DNA from: Luteibacter rhizovicinus
Lineage (GTDB): Bacteria > Pseudomonadota > Gammaproteobacteria > Xanthomonadales > Rhodanobacteraceae
Length of the DNA: 64,000 nt
Assembly: GCF_004342265.1 (NCBI RefSeq)
Contig: NZ_SMCS01000002.1
Coordinates: forward strand, 62,001 to 126,000
Direction of reading: 5' to 3'
The notes beneath the pieces were generated by a model. The model saw nothing but the letters and a program-made list of their open reading frames with translations. It was not told the DNA's origin and ran no database searches. The stretch's first letter is position 1, and every line of letters begins with the position of its first letter. Below are positions 9,294-18,105 of this stretch, piece by piece. A program made the position numbers and the translations under genes.

Positions 9294-9884
9294 ATGAATG
9301 CCGGTGCCAAAAACGAACGAGTCCGTCTGTCCGCCGAAGATTGGGAAGACGGCGCCCTGGCCCTTATCGCCGAACAAGGCGTGGGCGCCCTTGCTGTCGA
9401 AGCCCTTGCGCGGCGCCTCGGCGTCACCAAGGGTAGCTTCTATTGGCACTTCCGTACGCGCGAAGCCCTGCTCCAGGCGGCACTGGAACGCTGGGAGGAG
9501 TACGGCGAGCGGGAAGTCCTGGGCAAGATGGAGCTGATCAGCGATCCGCGCCAGCGCCTGCCGGAATTGTTCCGCCGCGTGGCGCACGAATTGCAGCCGC
9601 ACCGTGTCTACGCCGCCCTGCTGAAAGCGTTGGATCACCCGCAGGTGGTGCCGGTCATGGCGCGCGTTTCCCAGCGACGCATGGATTTCCTCAACGCGAT
9701 GTATCGCGAGGCCGGTCTGGAACCGGTTACCGCCCTGCATCGCGCGCGTCTGACCTATGCGGCGTACGTGGGTTTCCTTCAACTCAATTTCACGCTGGGA
9801 TTGCCGCGACTCAGTCACGATGAATTCGACGCTTACGTCGAACATGTCATCGCGACGCTGACGCCGGAAAAGACCGGCAACTGA
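9294..9884 (+). CDS. TetR/AcrR-family transcriptional regulator
   Basis: A 196-residue regulator with an N-terminal helix-turn-helix (about residues 22-45, ending in the TetR signature KGSFYWHF) and a variable helical ligand domain. The ATG at 9294 (MNAGAKNE) is favoured because the frame upstream, to 9174, is not domain-like and runs back over the promoter side of the hydrolase gene. TetR proteins are mostly repressors released by a small ligand. The divergent hydrolase is the natural candidate target. The ligand is unknown. Confidence 0.88.
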   Translation: MNAGAKNERVRLSAEDWEDGALALIAEQGVGALAVEALARRLGVTKGSFYWHFRTREALLQAALERWEEYGEREVLGKMELISDPRQRLPELFRRVAHELQPHRVYAALLKALDHPQVVPVMARVSQRRMDFLNAMYREAGLEPVTALHRARLTYAAYVGFLQLNFTLGLPRLSHDEFDAYVEHVIATLTPEKTGN

Positions 9885-9985
9885 ACGATACGGCGCAGGA
9901 TGCTGCGTCGTACCTTGCCAATACCAGCGCTCGCAAACTACTGTCTCCCCATGTTTTTGCATGGAGACCACGAAGGATGCGCGAA

Positions 9986-11773
9986 ATGGCAAGCTCTCTG
10001 GAACCGTTGAATCGCTGGGTCGATGAAGTCGCCCGGCTCACTCGGCCAGACCGGATTCACTGGTGCGACGGCTCCGACGCCGAGTACGACAGTCTCGTCG
10101 AAACGATGCTCGGGACGGGCGACCTGATCGCACTGAACCCGGAAACGAACCCGCGCAGCTATCTGCACCGGTCGCATCCTTCCGATGTCGCCCGCGTCGA
10201 ACACCTCACCTTCGTCTGCACGCCGAAGGAAGACGACGCCGGCCCGAACAATCACTGGATGGCACCGGCCGACGCGCACGCGAAGATCGACGCCCTCTTC
10301 GACGGCGCGATGAGCGGCCGCACCATGTATGTGATCCCCTATTGCATGGGCCCGATCGATTCGCCGATCGCCCGCTGCGGCGTGGAGATCACCGATAGCC
10401 CCTACGTCGTCGCCAACATGCGCATCATGACGCGCATGGGTACGCCGGCGCTGAAGCGCATCGAGCGTGAAGGCCGCTTCGTCCGCGGCCTTCATTCCAC
10501 GGGCGACCTCGATCCCTCGCGCCGGTTCATCATGCACTTCCCCGACGAACTCTCGATCAAGTCGATCGGTTCGGGCTACGGCGGCAACGCCCTGCTCGGC
10601 AAGAAGTGCCATGCGCTGCGCATTGCCAGCTACCAGGCGCGGCAGGAAGGCTGGCTGGCCGAACACATGCTGATCGTCGGCGTGGAAAATCCCAAAGGCG
10701 AAAAGCACTACATCGCCGCGGCTTTCCCGTCCGCCTGCGGCAAGACCAACCTCGCGATGCTGATTCCGACCGAAGGCCATCGCAAGGACGGCTGGAAGAT
10801 CTGGACCGTCGGCGATGACATTTGCTGGATGACGCCGGGCGAAGACGGACGTCTATGGGCCATCAATCCGGAAGCCGGCTACTTCGGCGTGGCGCCGGGC
10901 ACCGGCCCGAATACCAATCCCAGCGCGCTGGCCACGCTAAGCCACGATGCGATCTTCACCAATGTGGCGCTCACCGCCGACAACCGTCCCTGGTGGGAAG
11001 GTCTTGGCGAAGGCGAACCGGTGACCGACTGGCAAGGACGTCCTTACGACAAGGCGAACGGTCCGGCGGCTCATCCCAATTCGCGGTTTACCGTCAGTGC
11101 GAAGCAGTGCCCGAGCTGGGCTCCCGAAGCGGAAGAAGCGCGCGGCGTTCCCCTTTCGGCCATTGTCTTCGGCGGTCGCCGCCCCTCGCTGGTTCCGCTG
11201 GTGTTCGAGGCCAGGGACTGGGCGCATGGCGTACTGGTCGGCGCGGCCATGGGCTCGGAAACCACAGCGGCGGCCACGGGCGCGGTGGGCGTTCTGCGTC
11301 GCGACTCGATGGCGATGAAGCCGTTCTGCGGCTACAACTTCGCCGATTACTTCGCGCACTGGCTGTCCTTCGACCAACCCGGCGCGCACCTGCCGAAGAT
11401 CTTCCACGTCAACTGGTTCCGCAAGGATGGCGACGGCGCCTTCATGTGGCCCGGCTACGGCGACAATCTGCGTGTCCTGGAATGGATGATCGGCCGGGTC
11501 GAGGGGACCGTACCGGGTCTCGAAACACCGATCGGCACGGTACCCGCCGCAGGCGAACTGAATGTCCGGGATCTTGCACTCAGGAATGGCGCCCTGTCCG
11601 AACTGCTGAACGTGGACATCGAAGGCTGGCGGGCCGAGCTGGATCATATCGGCGAATACCTGGACAGCTTTGGCGAGCGGATGCCCGAGCGGCTGAAGGC
11701 GGAACGCAAGCGGGTCGGTGACGCTCTCGTCGCGGCAGCGGTGGGTATGGAAAAAGAACGCGCGATAGGTTGA
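9986..11773 (+). CDS. pckG: Phosphoenolpyruvate carboxykinase (GTP)
   Basis: About 595 residues, the size of GTP-dependent PEPCK and unrelated in sequence to the ATP type. The nucleotide loop with the reactive cysteine reads FPSACGKTNLAM near residue 247. Other family blocks are visible, including HWMAPADAHAKI, GSGYGGNALLGKKC and RPSLVPLVFEA. The enzyme converts oxaloacetate to PEP at the entry to gluconeogenesis, which fits the fatty-acid oxidation genes in this window. A GAAGG Shine-Dalgarno sequence lies nine bases before the ATG at 9986 but directly against the ATG at 9977, so I prefer 9986. A strong terminator follows. Confidence 0.95.
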   Translation: MASSLEPLNRWVDEVARLTRPDRIHWCDGSDAEYDSLVETMLGTGDLIALNPETNPRSYLHRSHPSDVARVEHLTFVCTPKEDDAGPNNHWMAPADAHAKIDALFDGAMSGRTMYVIPYCMGPIDSPIARCGVEITDSPYVVANMRIMTRMGTPALKRIEREGRFVRGLHSTGDLDPSRRFIMHFPDELSIKSIGSGYGGNALLGKKCHALRIASYQARQEGWLAEHMLIVGVENPKGEKHYIAAAFPSACGKTNLAMLIPTEGHRKDGWKIWTVGDDICWMTPGEDGRLWAINPEAGYFGVAPGTGPNTNPSALATLSHDAIFTNVALTADNRPWWEGLGEGEPVTDWQGRPYDKANGPAAHPNSRFTVSAKQCPSWAPEAEEARGVPLSAIVFGGRRPSLVPLVFEARDWAHGVLVGAAMGSETTAAATGAVGVLRRDSMAMKPFCGYNFADYFAHWLSFDQPGAHLPKIFHVNWFRKDGDGAFMWPGYGDNLRVLEWMIGRVEGTVPGLETPIGTVPAAGELNVRDLALRNGALSELLNVDIEGWRAELDHIGEYLDSFGERMPERLKAERKRVGDALVAAAVGMEKERAIG

Positions 11774-11794
11774 TCCAAAGCACACCCCGAAGGC

Positions 11795-11826
11795 AAAACG
11801 CCCGGCACTCGCCGGGCGTTTTCGTT
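11795..11826 (+). terminator. Intrinsic terminator after pckG
   Basis: A perfect 12-bp stem (11795-11806 with 11811-11822, loop ACTC) starts with AAAA and ends in TTTTCGTTT, 22 bases after the pckG stop. Confidence 0.9.
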
Positions 11827-11881
11827 TACCCCGCCACAATCCTTAAACCATTGCGCCCCAACGGGCATCCAAGCTGGCAAG

Positions 11882-12460
11882 ATGAGCGCCCTATGCCTCG
11901 CCAGCAAAACATTCATGCAGCCTGAGCTGCCCGCGGAATCGTCCGACGACGATGTCGTGCGCGCCGCCGCGGCAGGCGATCGCAAGGCGTTCGAAACGCT
12001 CTACCGCCGTCATGCCGACCGTGTGTACGGCGCGGTCCTCCGGCTTGCCGCATTCGACCATGCGCGGGCGGAAGACCTGGTCCAGGAAGCCTTCGTGAAG
12101 GCGTGGCAGAAACTGGAGAGTTTCCGTTTCGAAAGCGCTTTCGGTACATGGATCTACCGCCTTGCGGTGAATACGGCGCTGATGTCCATACGTGCCCGCA
12201 ACGCGGACCCGGTCACCATCATGGATGACGAACACCTTCCGGATCAGGCCGACCGGCCGTTCTGTCCCGCGGAACGCGAGGAACTCGAACAGGCGATCGG
12301 CGCACTGCCCCCGAGGGCTCGCGCTGTACTGGTATTGCACGACGTGGAAGGCTGGAAGCATGAGGAGATCGCCACCGAACTCGGTATGGCGGTCGGCTCG
12401 TCGAAAGCGCAACTGCATCGCGCGCGGGGCCTGCTCCGTCGCGCGCTTGGAGAAAAGTGA
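11882..12460 (+). CDS. ECF-type RNA polymerase sigma factor
   Basis: Up to 192 residues with only sigma regions 2 and 4. Region 2 contains AEDLVQEAFVKAWQKL and FGTWIYRLAVN; region 4 contains ALPPRARAVLVLHDVEG followed by the helix-turn-helix HEEIATELGMAVGSSKAQLH. The true start may be the ATG at 11915 (MQPELPAE), which removes a leader unlike the family. The stop overlaps the start of a single-pass membrane protein that looks like its anti-sigma partner, and a secreted DUF4097-type protein follows. The set fits an envelope-stress circuit. Confidence 0.92.
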   Translation: MSALCLASKTFMQPELPAESSDDDVVRAAAAGDRKAFETLYRRHADRVYGAVLRLAAFDHARAEDLVQEAFVKAWQKLESFRFESAFGTWIYRLAVNTALMSIRARNADPVTIMDDEHLPDQADRPFCPAEREELEQAIGALPPRARAVLVLHDVEGWKHEEIATELGMAVGSSKAQLHRARGLLRRALGEK

Positions 12461-12879
12461 TGAACGAACTCGATTACCTGCGCCAGATGCGCGCGATGAA
12501 ACAACCGGTCACGCCGCGGCGCGATCTGTGGGCGGACATCGACCGTCGACTCGACGAGTCTGCGACGACAGCTCCCCCCAGTCGCCAGCGTGGACGCCCA
12601 TGGCTGATGGCGGCGGCAATCGCCGGCGTCGCGGTGCTGGGTGGCGGGTTGGGACTCCATCTGATCGCGGCCAACCCGGCCCCCGACTTTGCCAGCGCTC
12701 CAGCCTGGAAGCCGACCGATCCGCGCCTTTCCGGCGCCGCCGTGGAACTGGACGCCGCGCGCATGGAACTGAGCCAGGCCATCCAGGATTCGCCCGACTC
12801 CCCGGCGTTGCAACGCCTCCTGGAACGAACCGAACACCAACGCGATCGCCTGCGTCACATCGAACAGCAAGCCGGCTAA
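12460..12879 (+). CDS. Putative anti-sigma factor, single-pass membrane protein
   Basis: A 139-residue protein with a charged cytoplasmic N-terminus (~45 residues), one transmembrane helix (about residues 49-69, alanine/glycine/valine-rich) and an outer part that ends in a heptad-like helix rich in Glu, Gln and Arg. No enzyme motif is visible. It starts inside the sigma-factor stop (TGATG), so translation is probably coupled, which is typical for an ECF sigma and its membrane anti-sigma. A ZAS-type Cys/His zinc motif is absent. The role is inferred from position and topology. Confidence 0.7.
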   Translation: MNELDYLRQMRAMKQPVTPRRDLWADIDRRLDESATTAPPSRQRGRPWLMAAAIAGVAVLGGGLGLHLIAANPAPDFASAPAWKPTDPRLSGAAVELDAARMELSQAIQDSPDSPALQRLLERTEHQRDRLRHIEQQAG

Positions 12880-12899
12880 GCCTCGCAGAAGAGAATCCC

Positions 12900-13805
12900 A
12901 TGAAAACGCTCTATTACGTCCCCCTGCTGCTGGCTTTGTCGATCGGTCAGGCCCTCGCCGGCACCCCGATCAATCTCAATCGCGACGTGCGCGCGAATGC
13001 TCACGTCAATATCGACAACGTGAAGGGCGAAGTGACCGTCACCGCCTGGGATCGCAATACCGTGCAGGTGTCGGGCACGTTGGGCGATGGCGCCCGACCG
13101 CTGGAAATCGAAGGCGACGAGCACGAAGTGAATATCAAGGTCGAGTCGGGCGGTAAATCCGGCTGGATGAGCTGGGGTAACGATACCCGCATGCAGGCCA
13201 CCATCCTCAACATACGCGTGCCCAAATCGGTCGACGTGGACATCAATGTCGTCAGTGCACCGGTCAGTATCGACGGGCTCGATGGCGGACGCATCAGCAT
13301 CAATACGGTCAGCGGCCGCGTGCGTGCCAGCGCCCGTACACCGGCCATCGAAGTGCAGAGCGTCAGCGGCAATATCGACTTCTCCGGCAAAGCGAACAAG
13401 GCCGACCTGCAGACCGTCAGCGGCGACATCGTCGCGCCGACCGTCGCCGAAAAAGTGGACGCACAGACGGTATCCGGACGCATGACAGTCGGTGGCGGCC
13501 CATGGCGCCAGGCGTCGTTCAGCACCGTATCGGGGGATGTCCAGGTCAATGGCGGTCCCGCCCGCGACGGCAAGATCGATGTCGACTCCATGAGTGGCGA
13601 CGTGCAGGTGCAGCTACCGTCCGACACCTCGGCACGGCTCGCGGTCTCCACCTTCAGCGGCGAAATCCGCAGCGACTATGGCAGCGCGTCGAAGGGCGAG
13701 GACGGTCCGGGCAAGGAGCTGAAGGCGACGATCGGCGACGGCAACGGATACGTGCACATCGAATCGTTCAGCGGCGACGTGAAGATACGCAAGCAGGATC
13801 GGTAA
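12900..13805 (+). CDS. Secreted DUF4097-type beta-repeat protein
   Basis: A 301-residue protein with a clear signal peptide (residues 1-20, ending ALA). The rest is almost entirely short repeated beta strands in which units such as VSGNIDF, VSGDIVA, VSGRMTV and VSGDVQV recur every ~20 residues. This is the pattern of the DUF4097 family, a predicted right-handed beta solenoid found in exported or membrane proteins. The biochemical role of the family is not established. It is the third gene of the sigma/anti-sigma operon, 20 bp behind the anti-sigma gene, so it may be an output or sensor of that stress response. Confidence 0.85.
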   Translation: MKTLYYVPLLLALSIGQALAGTPINLNRDVRANAHVNIDNVKGEVTVTAWDRNTVQVSGTLGDGARPLEIEGDEHEVNIKVESGGKSGWMSWGNDTRMQATILNIRVPKSVDVDINVVSAPVSIDGLDGGRISINTVSGRVRASARTPAIEVQSVSGNIDFSGKANKADLQTVSGDIVAPTVAEKVDAQTVSGRMTVGGGPWRQASFSTVSGDVQVNGGPARDGKIDVDSMSGDVQVQLPSDTSARLAVSTFSGEIRSDYGSASKGEDGPGKELKATIGDGNGYVHIESFSGDVKIRKQDR

Positions 13806-13824
13806 GCGATCTCCAACGGCTTTG

Positions 13825-13960
13825 TGCAGGAGCGCGCTTGCGCGCGATCCCTACAGAGCGAAAAGCTTGTTTCTTCGATGACGCGGGCGGTCTGCAAGTC
13901 GGGGTGCGGCGATCGTTGGCGACACGCTCCGCTTCGGATCGCGCGCAAGCGAGCTCCCAC
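13825..13960. repeat. Pair of inverted REP-like elements
   Basis: The elements at 13825-13850 and 13936-13960 are near-exact reverse complements (core GCGCTTGCGCGCGATCC). They lie head to head between two convergent genes, as REP doublets often do. The copy at 5001 belongs to the same group. Confidence 0.7.
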
Positions 13961-13975
13961 ACAACAACTAGCGAC

Positions 13976-14929
13976 TCAGAGATCCTGATGGTACTGGACG
14001 TACGGCGTGCGGCCCTGATCCGGCTCCGGACCCGCGGCGGGCGTCGGGGCATTGCCCGAGGACCAGACGTTCTGCGCACCGACACTGAGCGCGCCGCGCC
14101 ACGGCAGATGCCAGGTAACGCCAAGATCGATGGACGACCAGCGACGATCGCTATTCAGGCCATTGATGGCGGCGGCTTCCGGCTGCATCGTGCGACCGGT
14201 GATCGAGCCGCTGACCGGACCGCGCTCGACGCCGAAACTCAACGCTTTCTGGTCGATCGAACCGACACCCAGCAGATTGCCGGGCAGTAGCCGGATACGG
14301 CCGACGCTGGCACCGAGGTCGATACCGTTGCGTCCGTCGAAATTCACCCTGCCGAAGGCATTCAGTTCGGTGCTGGAGGCGAATACTCCCAGCGGCAGAC
14401 CGGACGCCGTCGACAGACCGGGCACGACACGCGGAAGCACCGGGTTGCTCGACGAAGGGCGGGCGGAGCCGATGCCAACGCCAAGGCTGTAGGCATCGCC
14501 ACGGAAAGTGGCTCCTACTTCGCTGCCCACGATGCGCGGCGGCGCGCCGGGGGTGCTGCACAGATCCGTACGGGTGGAAACGCTGCTACCGCAGGATTCG
14601 GTGGAATTGAGCCACGCCTGGCCGCTTACGTCGGCATGCGCCTGAAGACGCGGCCCCAGGTCGTACTGAAGACCCGACGTGATCAGCCGCGAGCTGTCCA
14701 GCGGACGCAGACTCAATGGAGCGGTCGGCGCCGGGTTGTCATCGGTGTGCACGGCCAGGGTCCGGCCGTCGGGGGCACGCCACAAGGGCGTCGTGGTACC
14801 CGTCGTTTGCCACGAACCCGGCTGCTGACCCAGCAACCGTGCGGCTTCCGCGTCATTTCCGCCAGGCACGACCTGACCGGCCGCGGCGAGCGGCAGGAGC
14901 AGAAGCAAGGTGGAAAGTGATCGGCGCAT
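13976..14929 (-). CDS. Exported protein of unknown function, possibly outer-membrane
   Basis: A 317-residue protein with a strong signal peptide (MRRSLSTLLLLLPLAAAGQ). I do not recognise a named family. The second half consists of alternating hydrophobic/polar segments with Gly and aromatic residues (for example GIDLGASVGRIRLLPG, SIDLGVTWHLPW, ALSVGAQNVW), which suggests beta strands of a small outer-membrane barrel. Two Cys (in TESCGS and TDLCST) could form a disulphide. It stands alone, convergent with the DUF4097 gene, and its upstream region is shared with the divergent GGDEF-EAL gene. Confidence 0.7.
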   Translation of the reverse strand: MRRSLSTLLLLLPLAAAGQVVPGGNDAEAARLLGQQPGSWQTTGTTTPLWRAPDGRTLAVHTDDNPAPTAPLSLRPLDSSRLITSGLQYDLGPRLQAHADVSGQAWLNSTESCGSSVSTRTDLCSTPGAPPRIVGSEVGATFRGDAYSLGVGIGSARPSSSNPVLPRVVPGLSTASGLPLGVFASSTELNAFGRVNFDGRNGIDLGASVGRIRLLPGNLLGVGSIDQKALSFGVERGPVSGSITGRTMQPEAAAINGLNSDRRWSSIDLGVTWHLPWRGALSVGAQNVWSSGNAPTPAAGPEPDQGRTPYVQYHQDL

Positions 14930-15188
14930 AGGTATCGTGTCGACAAGGTTGGCTGAAATCCCCGAGGTCCCGTCACAGCCATACGAGAACAGCCCAAGGA
15001 TACCCCATTTTACTTTTTACTAACACCCCATCTGGGTCGCTTCAGGAAAGGCTTACGCTGCCGTTTAACCATGGCGGGCCCCCGGTTCCCGGCCTTGCAC
15101 CTGACTTTCACAACCCTCCCGGAACATCGCCGCAAGCGGCCATACCCATATAAACTGCCTCAACCCTGACCCGGAACCGCCGCCAGCG

Positions 15189-18086
15189 ATGACCATCGCT
15201 TCTGAACACAGCACGGCCACGACTGAGTCCTATCCGGGGGACTACGAACCCCTGCACGGGGCGGTCGAACGACTCTTCCGCGCAGCCGACGCGGAACTGG
15301 TCGCGGACGAGTGCCGCCTGCTGGTGACGTGTTTCGTTCCCGACGCCAAGGTGACCTGGCGCAACGCGGACGCCCCGGTCGACGACCTGCCCGGCCACGT
15401 GGCGCTGGAGCTTGCCGTCGAACCGCGGACGCTGCGGGTACTCGACCTGCGCACCGCCAACACCGATCGCCACCTCTGGCACGACCCGGTGTCCTGGGTC
15501 GGACGCCTGGCCGCCGTTCGCCTGCGCCAGCTCGCGGAGACCGCGAATCTTTACGAAGCGATCTCCCGCCTGGCGCTGGCCGAACGCCTGCAACGTGCGC
15601 TGTACGCCATCGCCGAACAGGCAGGCGCCGAGCACAACATGAAGGACATGATGAGCTCGCTGCACAGCATCGTCGGCAGCCTCATGTATGCGGAAAACTT
15701 CTTCATCGTCCTGTTCGACGCCCAGGCCCAGACGGTACGGTTCCCTTATTTCGTCGACTCGCTCGACCCGGACATCCCCGATCCCGAGGGCGTCCGTCCA
15801 ATCGACGAGATCGAGCACAGCCTGACGTGGTACCTGCTGCACGAGGGCCGCTCGATGATGGGCGCCAGCTCCGATCTCGAACTGGAAATTCCCGGCCCGC
15901 ACCGTCGTGCCGGCCCGCCCAGCGAGGACTGGCTCGGTGTGCCGATGAAACGCGGCGACGACGTCGTCGGCGCACTCGTCGTGCAAAGTTATCGCGACGA
16001 CACGCGCTACACGGAAAACGACCGCGAACTGCTGACTTACGTCGCCCAGCACGTGCAGACGGCGCTGGAGCGACGCCAGGCCCACGAAGAACTGGAACGC
16101 CGCGTCACCACCCGTACGGCCGCATTGCGCGAGGCCAACCGCGTGCTGCGCCAACAGGTATTGCAGCGCCAGCGCGGCGAACGGTTGCAGGCCGCACTGT
16201 TCCGCATCGCCGAACTCGCGAATACGTCCGACAGCATCGAAAATTTCTATGCCGCCGTGCATCGCGTCATCGGCGGCCTTCTGTACGCACGCAATTTCTA
16301 TATCGCACTGCTCACCGAAGACCAGAGCAAGCTCACCTTTCCCTACTCGGTCGACGAAGTGGACGGCGCGCGCGAACCGCGCGAGCTGGGACGCGGACTG
16401 ACCGAGTTCGTGCTGCGCAATGGCAAGGCCCTGCTCGCCGACCGCGACGAAGTCGACCGGTTGCACCGCGAGCAGATCCTGACCAGCAGCGGTGCACGCT
16501 CGCTGCACTGGCTTGGCGTTCCGCTGATCTGGAACGAGAAATCCATGGGCGTACTGGCGGTTCAGAGCTATTCGCCCGAACACACCTATAGCCCGCGCGA
16601 CCAGGAACTGCTGACCTTCGTCAGCTATCACATCGCCAATGCGCTGCAGCGCAAATACACCACCGAATCGCTGAAGCAGGCATATGCCAGCCTCGAGCGC
16701 CGCGTGACGGAGCGCACCCGCGCTCTGGCGCTGGCCAATCGCGATCTGCGCGAACAGATCGCCGAGCGCGAGCGCGTCGAGCGTCGCCTGAAATACGAAA
16801 CCCTGCACGATTCCCTGACCGGACTGCCGAATCGCACGCTGCTGCTGCAGCGGCTGGAGCAGGCACTCAATCACTATCACGAAGATCCCACCGCACTCTT
16901 CGCCGTGCTGTTCATCGACCTCGATCGTTTCAAGGTCATCAACGACTCGGTAGGCCACCTCGTGGGCGACGATCTGCTCTTCCAGGTCGGCGGACGCGTG
17001 CGCGCATGCCTAAAAACGCGCGATGTCGTGGCGCGTCTCGGCGGCGACGAGTTCGCGGTGCTGGTCGAAGGCATCACGGACCCGCAATCCGCCACGCAGA
17101 TCGCCGAGCGGATCATCGACCAGTTACAGGCGCCGTTCCGTCTCGGCCCGAAAGAGATCTTCACCTCGGCATCGATCGGCATCGCGTTACCGACGCCGGA
17201 GTACAAGCGACCCGAAGAATTGCTGCGCGATGCGGATTCGGCCATGTACCGGGCGAAGGACGAAGGCCGCCACCGCGCCGCCGTATTCGACGATCGCCTG
17301 CGTCGCGAAGCCTTGTCGCTGCTGGAACTGGAGGGCGACCTTCGCCGTGCGTTGACCCGCAACGAGTTCGTTCCGTACTACCAGCCCATCGTCGAACTGG
17401 CCGACAGCCGCGTCGTCGGTTACGAAGCATTGCTTCGCTGGCGACATCCGGAACGCGGTTTGCTGGCGCCCGCCGATTTCCTGTCCGTCGCAGAGGACAC
17501 CGGCTGCGCGGAGGCGATCGACTGGCAGATATTCCAGCAGGTCTGTCTCCAGGCACGCGCGCTGGCACGCAACGAGGGATTCATCAGCATCAACGTTTCG
17601 GGAAGCCACTTCCGTTCGCCGAACCTGGACCAGCGCTTGCTCGACCTGCTGGCGGAGCACGACGTACCTGCGCGTTCGATCCGCGTGGAAGTCACCGAAC
17701 GCGCGCTGCTCGAGAATCCCGCGCAGGTTAAACGCATGCTCGACAATCTGCGCGCCCACGGCGTGGGTATCGCGCTGGACGACTTCGGCACCGGCTACTC
17801 ATCGCTGAGCTATCTGCACCAGTATCCGATCGAGACACTCAAGATCGATCGTTCGTTCGTGGTCGAACTGTCGGACGAAGGCGAAGGCCACAGCACGGCC
17901 GTCGTCCGCGCGATCCAGGCGCTGGCCGACTCGCTGAAGATGCAGGTCATCGCCGAAGGCATCGAGACGGAATCGCAGAAGCGCGTGCTTCAGAGCGTCG
18001 GCTGCCGTTACGGTCAGGGCTTCCTGTTCGCGCAGCCGGCACCGGCGACCAAGTGGCTGCGCGCTCCGTTGACCCTGAGTCTTTAA
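15189..18086 (+). CDS. GAF-GAF-GGDEF-EAL cyclic di-GMP signalling protein
   Basis: A 965-residue soluble protein. After a ~130-residue N-terminal part come two related units, each a GAF domain plus a coiled coil beginning LERRVT-RT (about 135-310 and 325-525). A GGDEF domain follows with RLGGDEFAVL intact near 617, then an EAL domain with YEALLRWRHPERG near 744 and DDFGTGYSSLSYL. Both catalytic motifs look complete, so it could make and break cyclic di-GMP; in many such proteins one activity dominates. The GAF domains presumably bind a small signal. It is a single gene convergent with hslO. Confidence 0.93.
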   Translation: MTIASEHSTATTESYPGDYEPLHGAVERLFRAADAELVADECRLLVTCFVPDAKVTWRNADAPVDDLPGHVALELAVEPRTLRVLDLRTANTDRHLWHDPVSWVGRLAAVRLRQLAETANLYEAISRLALAERLQRALYAIAEQAGAEHNMKDMMSSLHSIVGSLMYAENFFIVLFDAQAQTVRFPYFVDSLDPDIPDPEGVRPIDEIEHSLTWYLLHEGRSMMGASSDLELEIPGPHRRAGPPSEDWLGVPMKRGDDVVGALVVQSYRDDTRYTENDRELLTYVAQHVQTALERRQAHEELERRVTTRTAALREANRVLRQQVLQRQRGERLQAALFRIAELANTSDSIENFYAAVHRVIGGLLYARNFYIALLTEDQSKLTFPYSVDEVDGAREPRELGRGLTEFVLRNGKALLADRDEVDRLHREQILTSSGARSLHWLGVPLIWNEKSMGVLAVQSYSPEHTYSPRDQELLTFVSYHIANALQRKYTTESLKQAYASLERRVTERTRALALANRDLREQIAERERVERRLKYETLHDSLTGLPNRTLLLQRLEQALNHYHEDPTALFAVLFIDLDRFKVINDSVGHLVGDDLLFQVGGRVRACLKTRDVVARLGGDEFAVLVEGITDPQSATQIAERIIDQLQAPFRLGPKEIFTSASIGIALPTPEYKRPEELLRDADSAMYRAKDEGRHRAAVFDDRLRREALSLLELEGDLRRALTRNEFVPYYQPIVELADSRVVGYEALLRWRHPERGLLAPADFLSVAEDTGCAEAIDWQIFQQVCLQARALARNEGFISINVSGSHFRSPNLDQRLLDLLAEHDVPARSIRVEVTERALLENPAQVKRMLDNLRAHGVGIALDDFGTGYSSLSYLHQYPIETLKIDRSFVVELSDEGEGHSTAVVRAIQALADSLKMQVIAEGIETESQKRVLQSVGCRYGQGFLFAQPAPATKWLRAPLTLSL

Positions 18087-18105
18087 GAGCGCGCTTCCTC
18101 GCCGC

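Noticed and set aside
15108..16958. A 616-codon frame antisense to the GAF-GGDEF-EAL gene
   Set aside because: A shadow frame; the sense protein has complete catalytic motifs and the antisense one has no recognisable domain.
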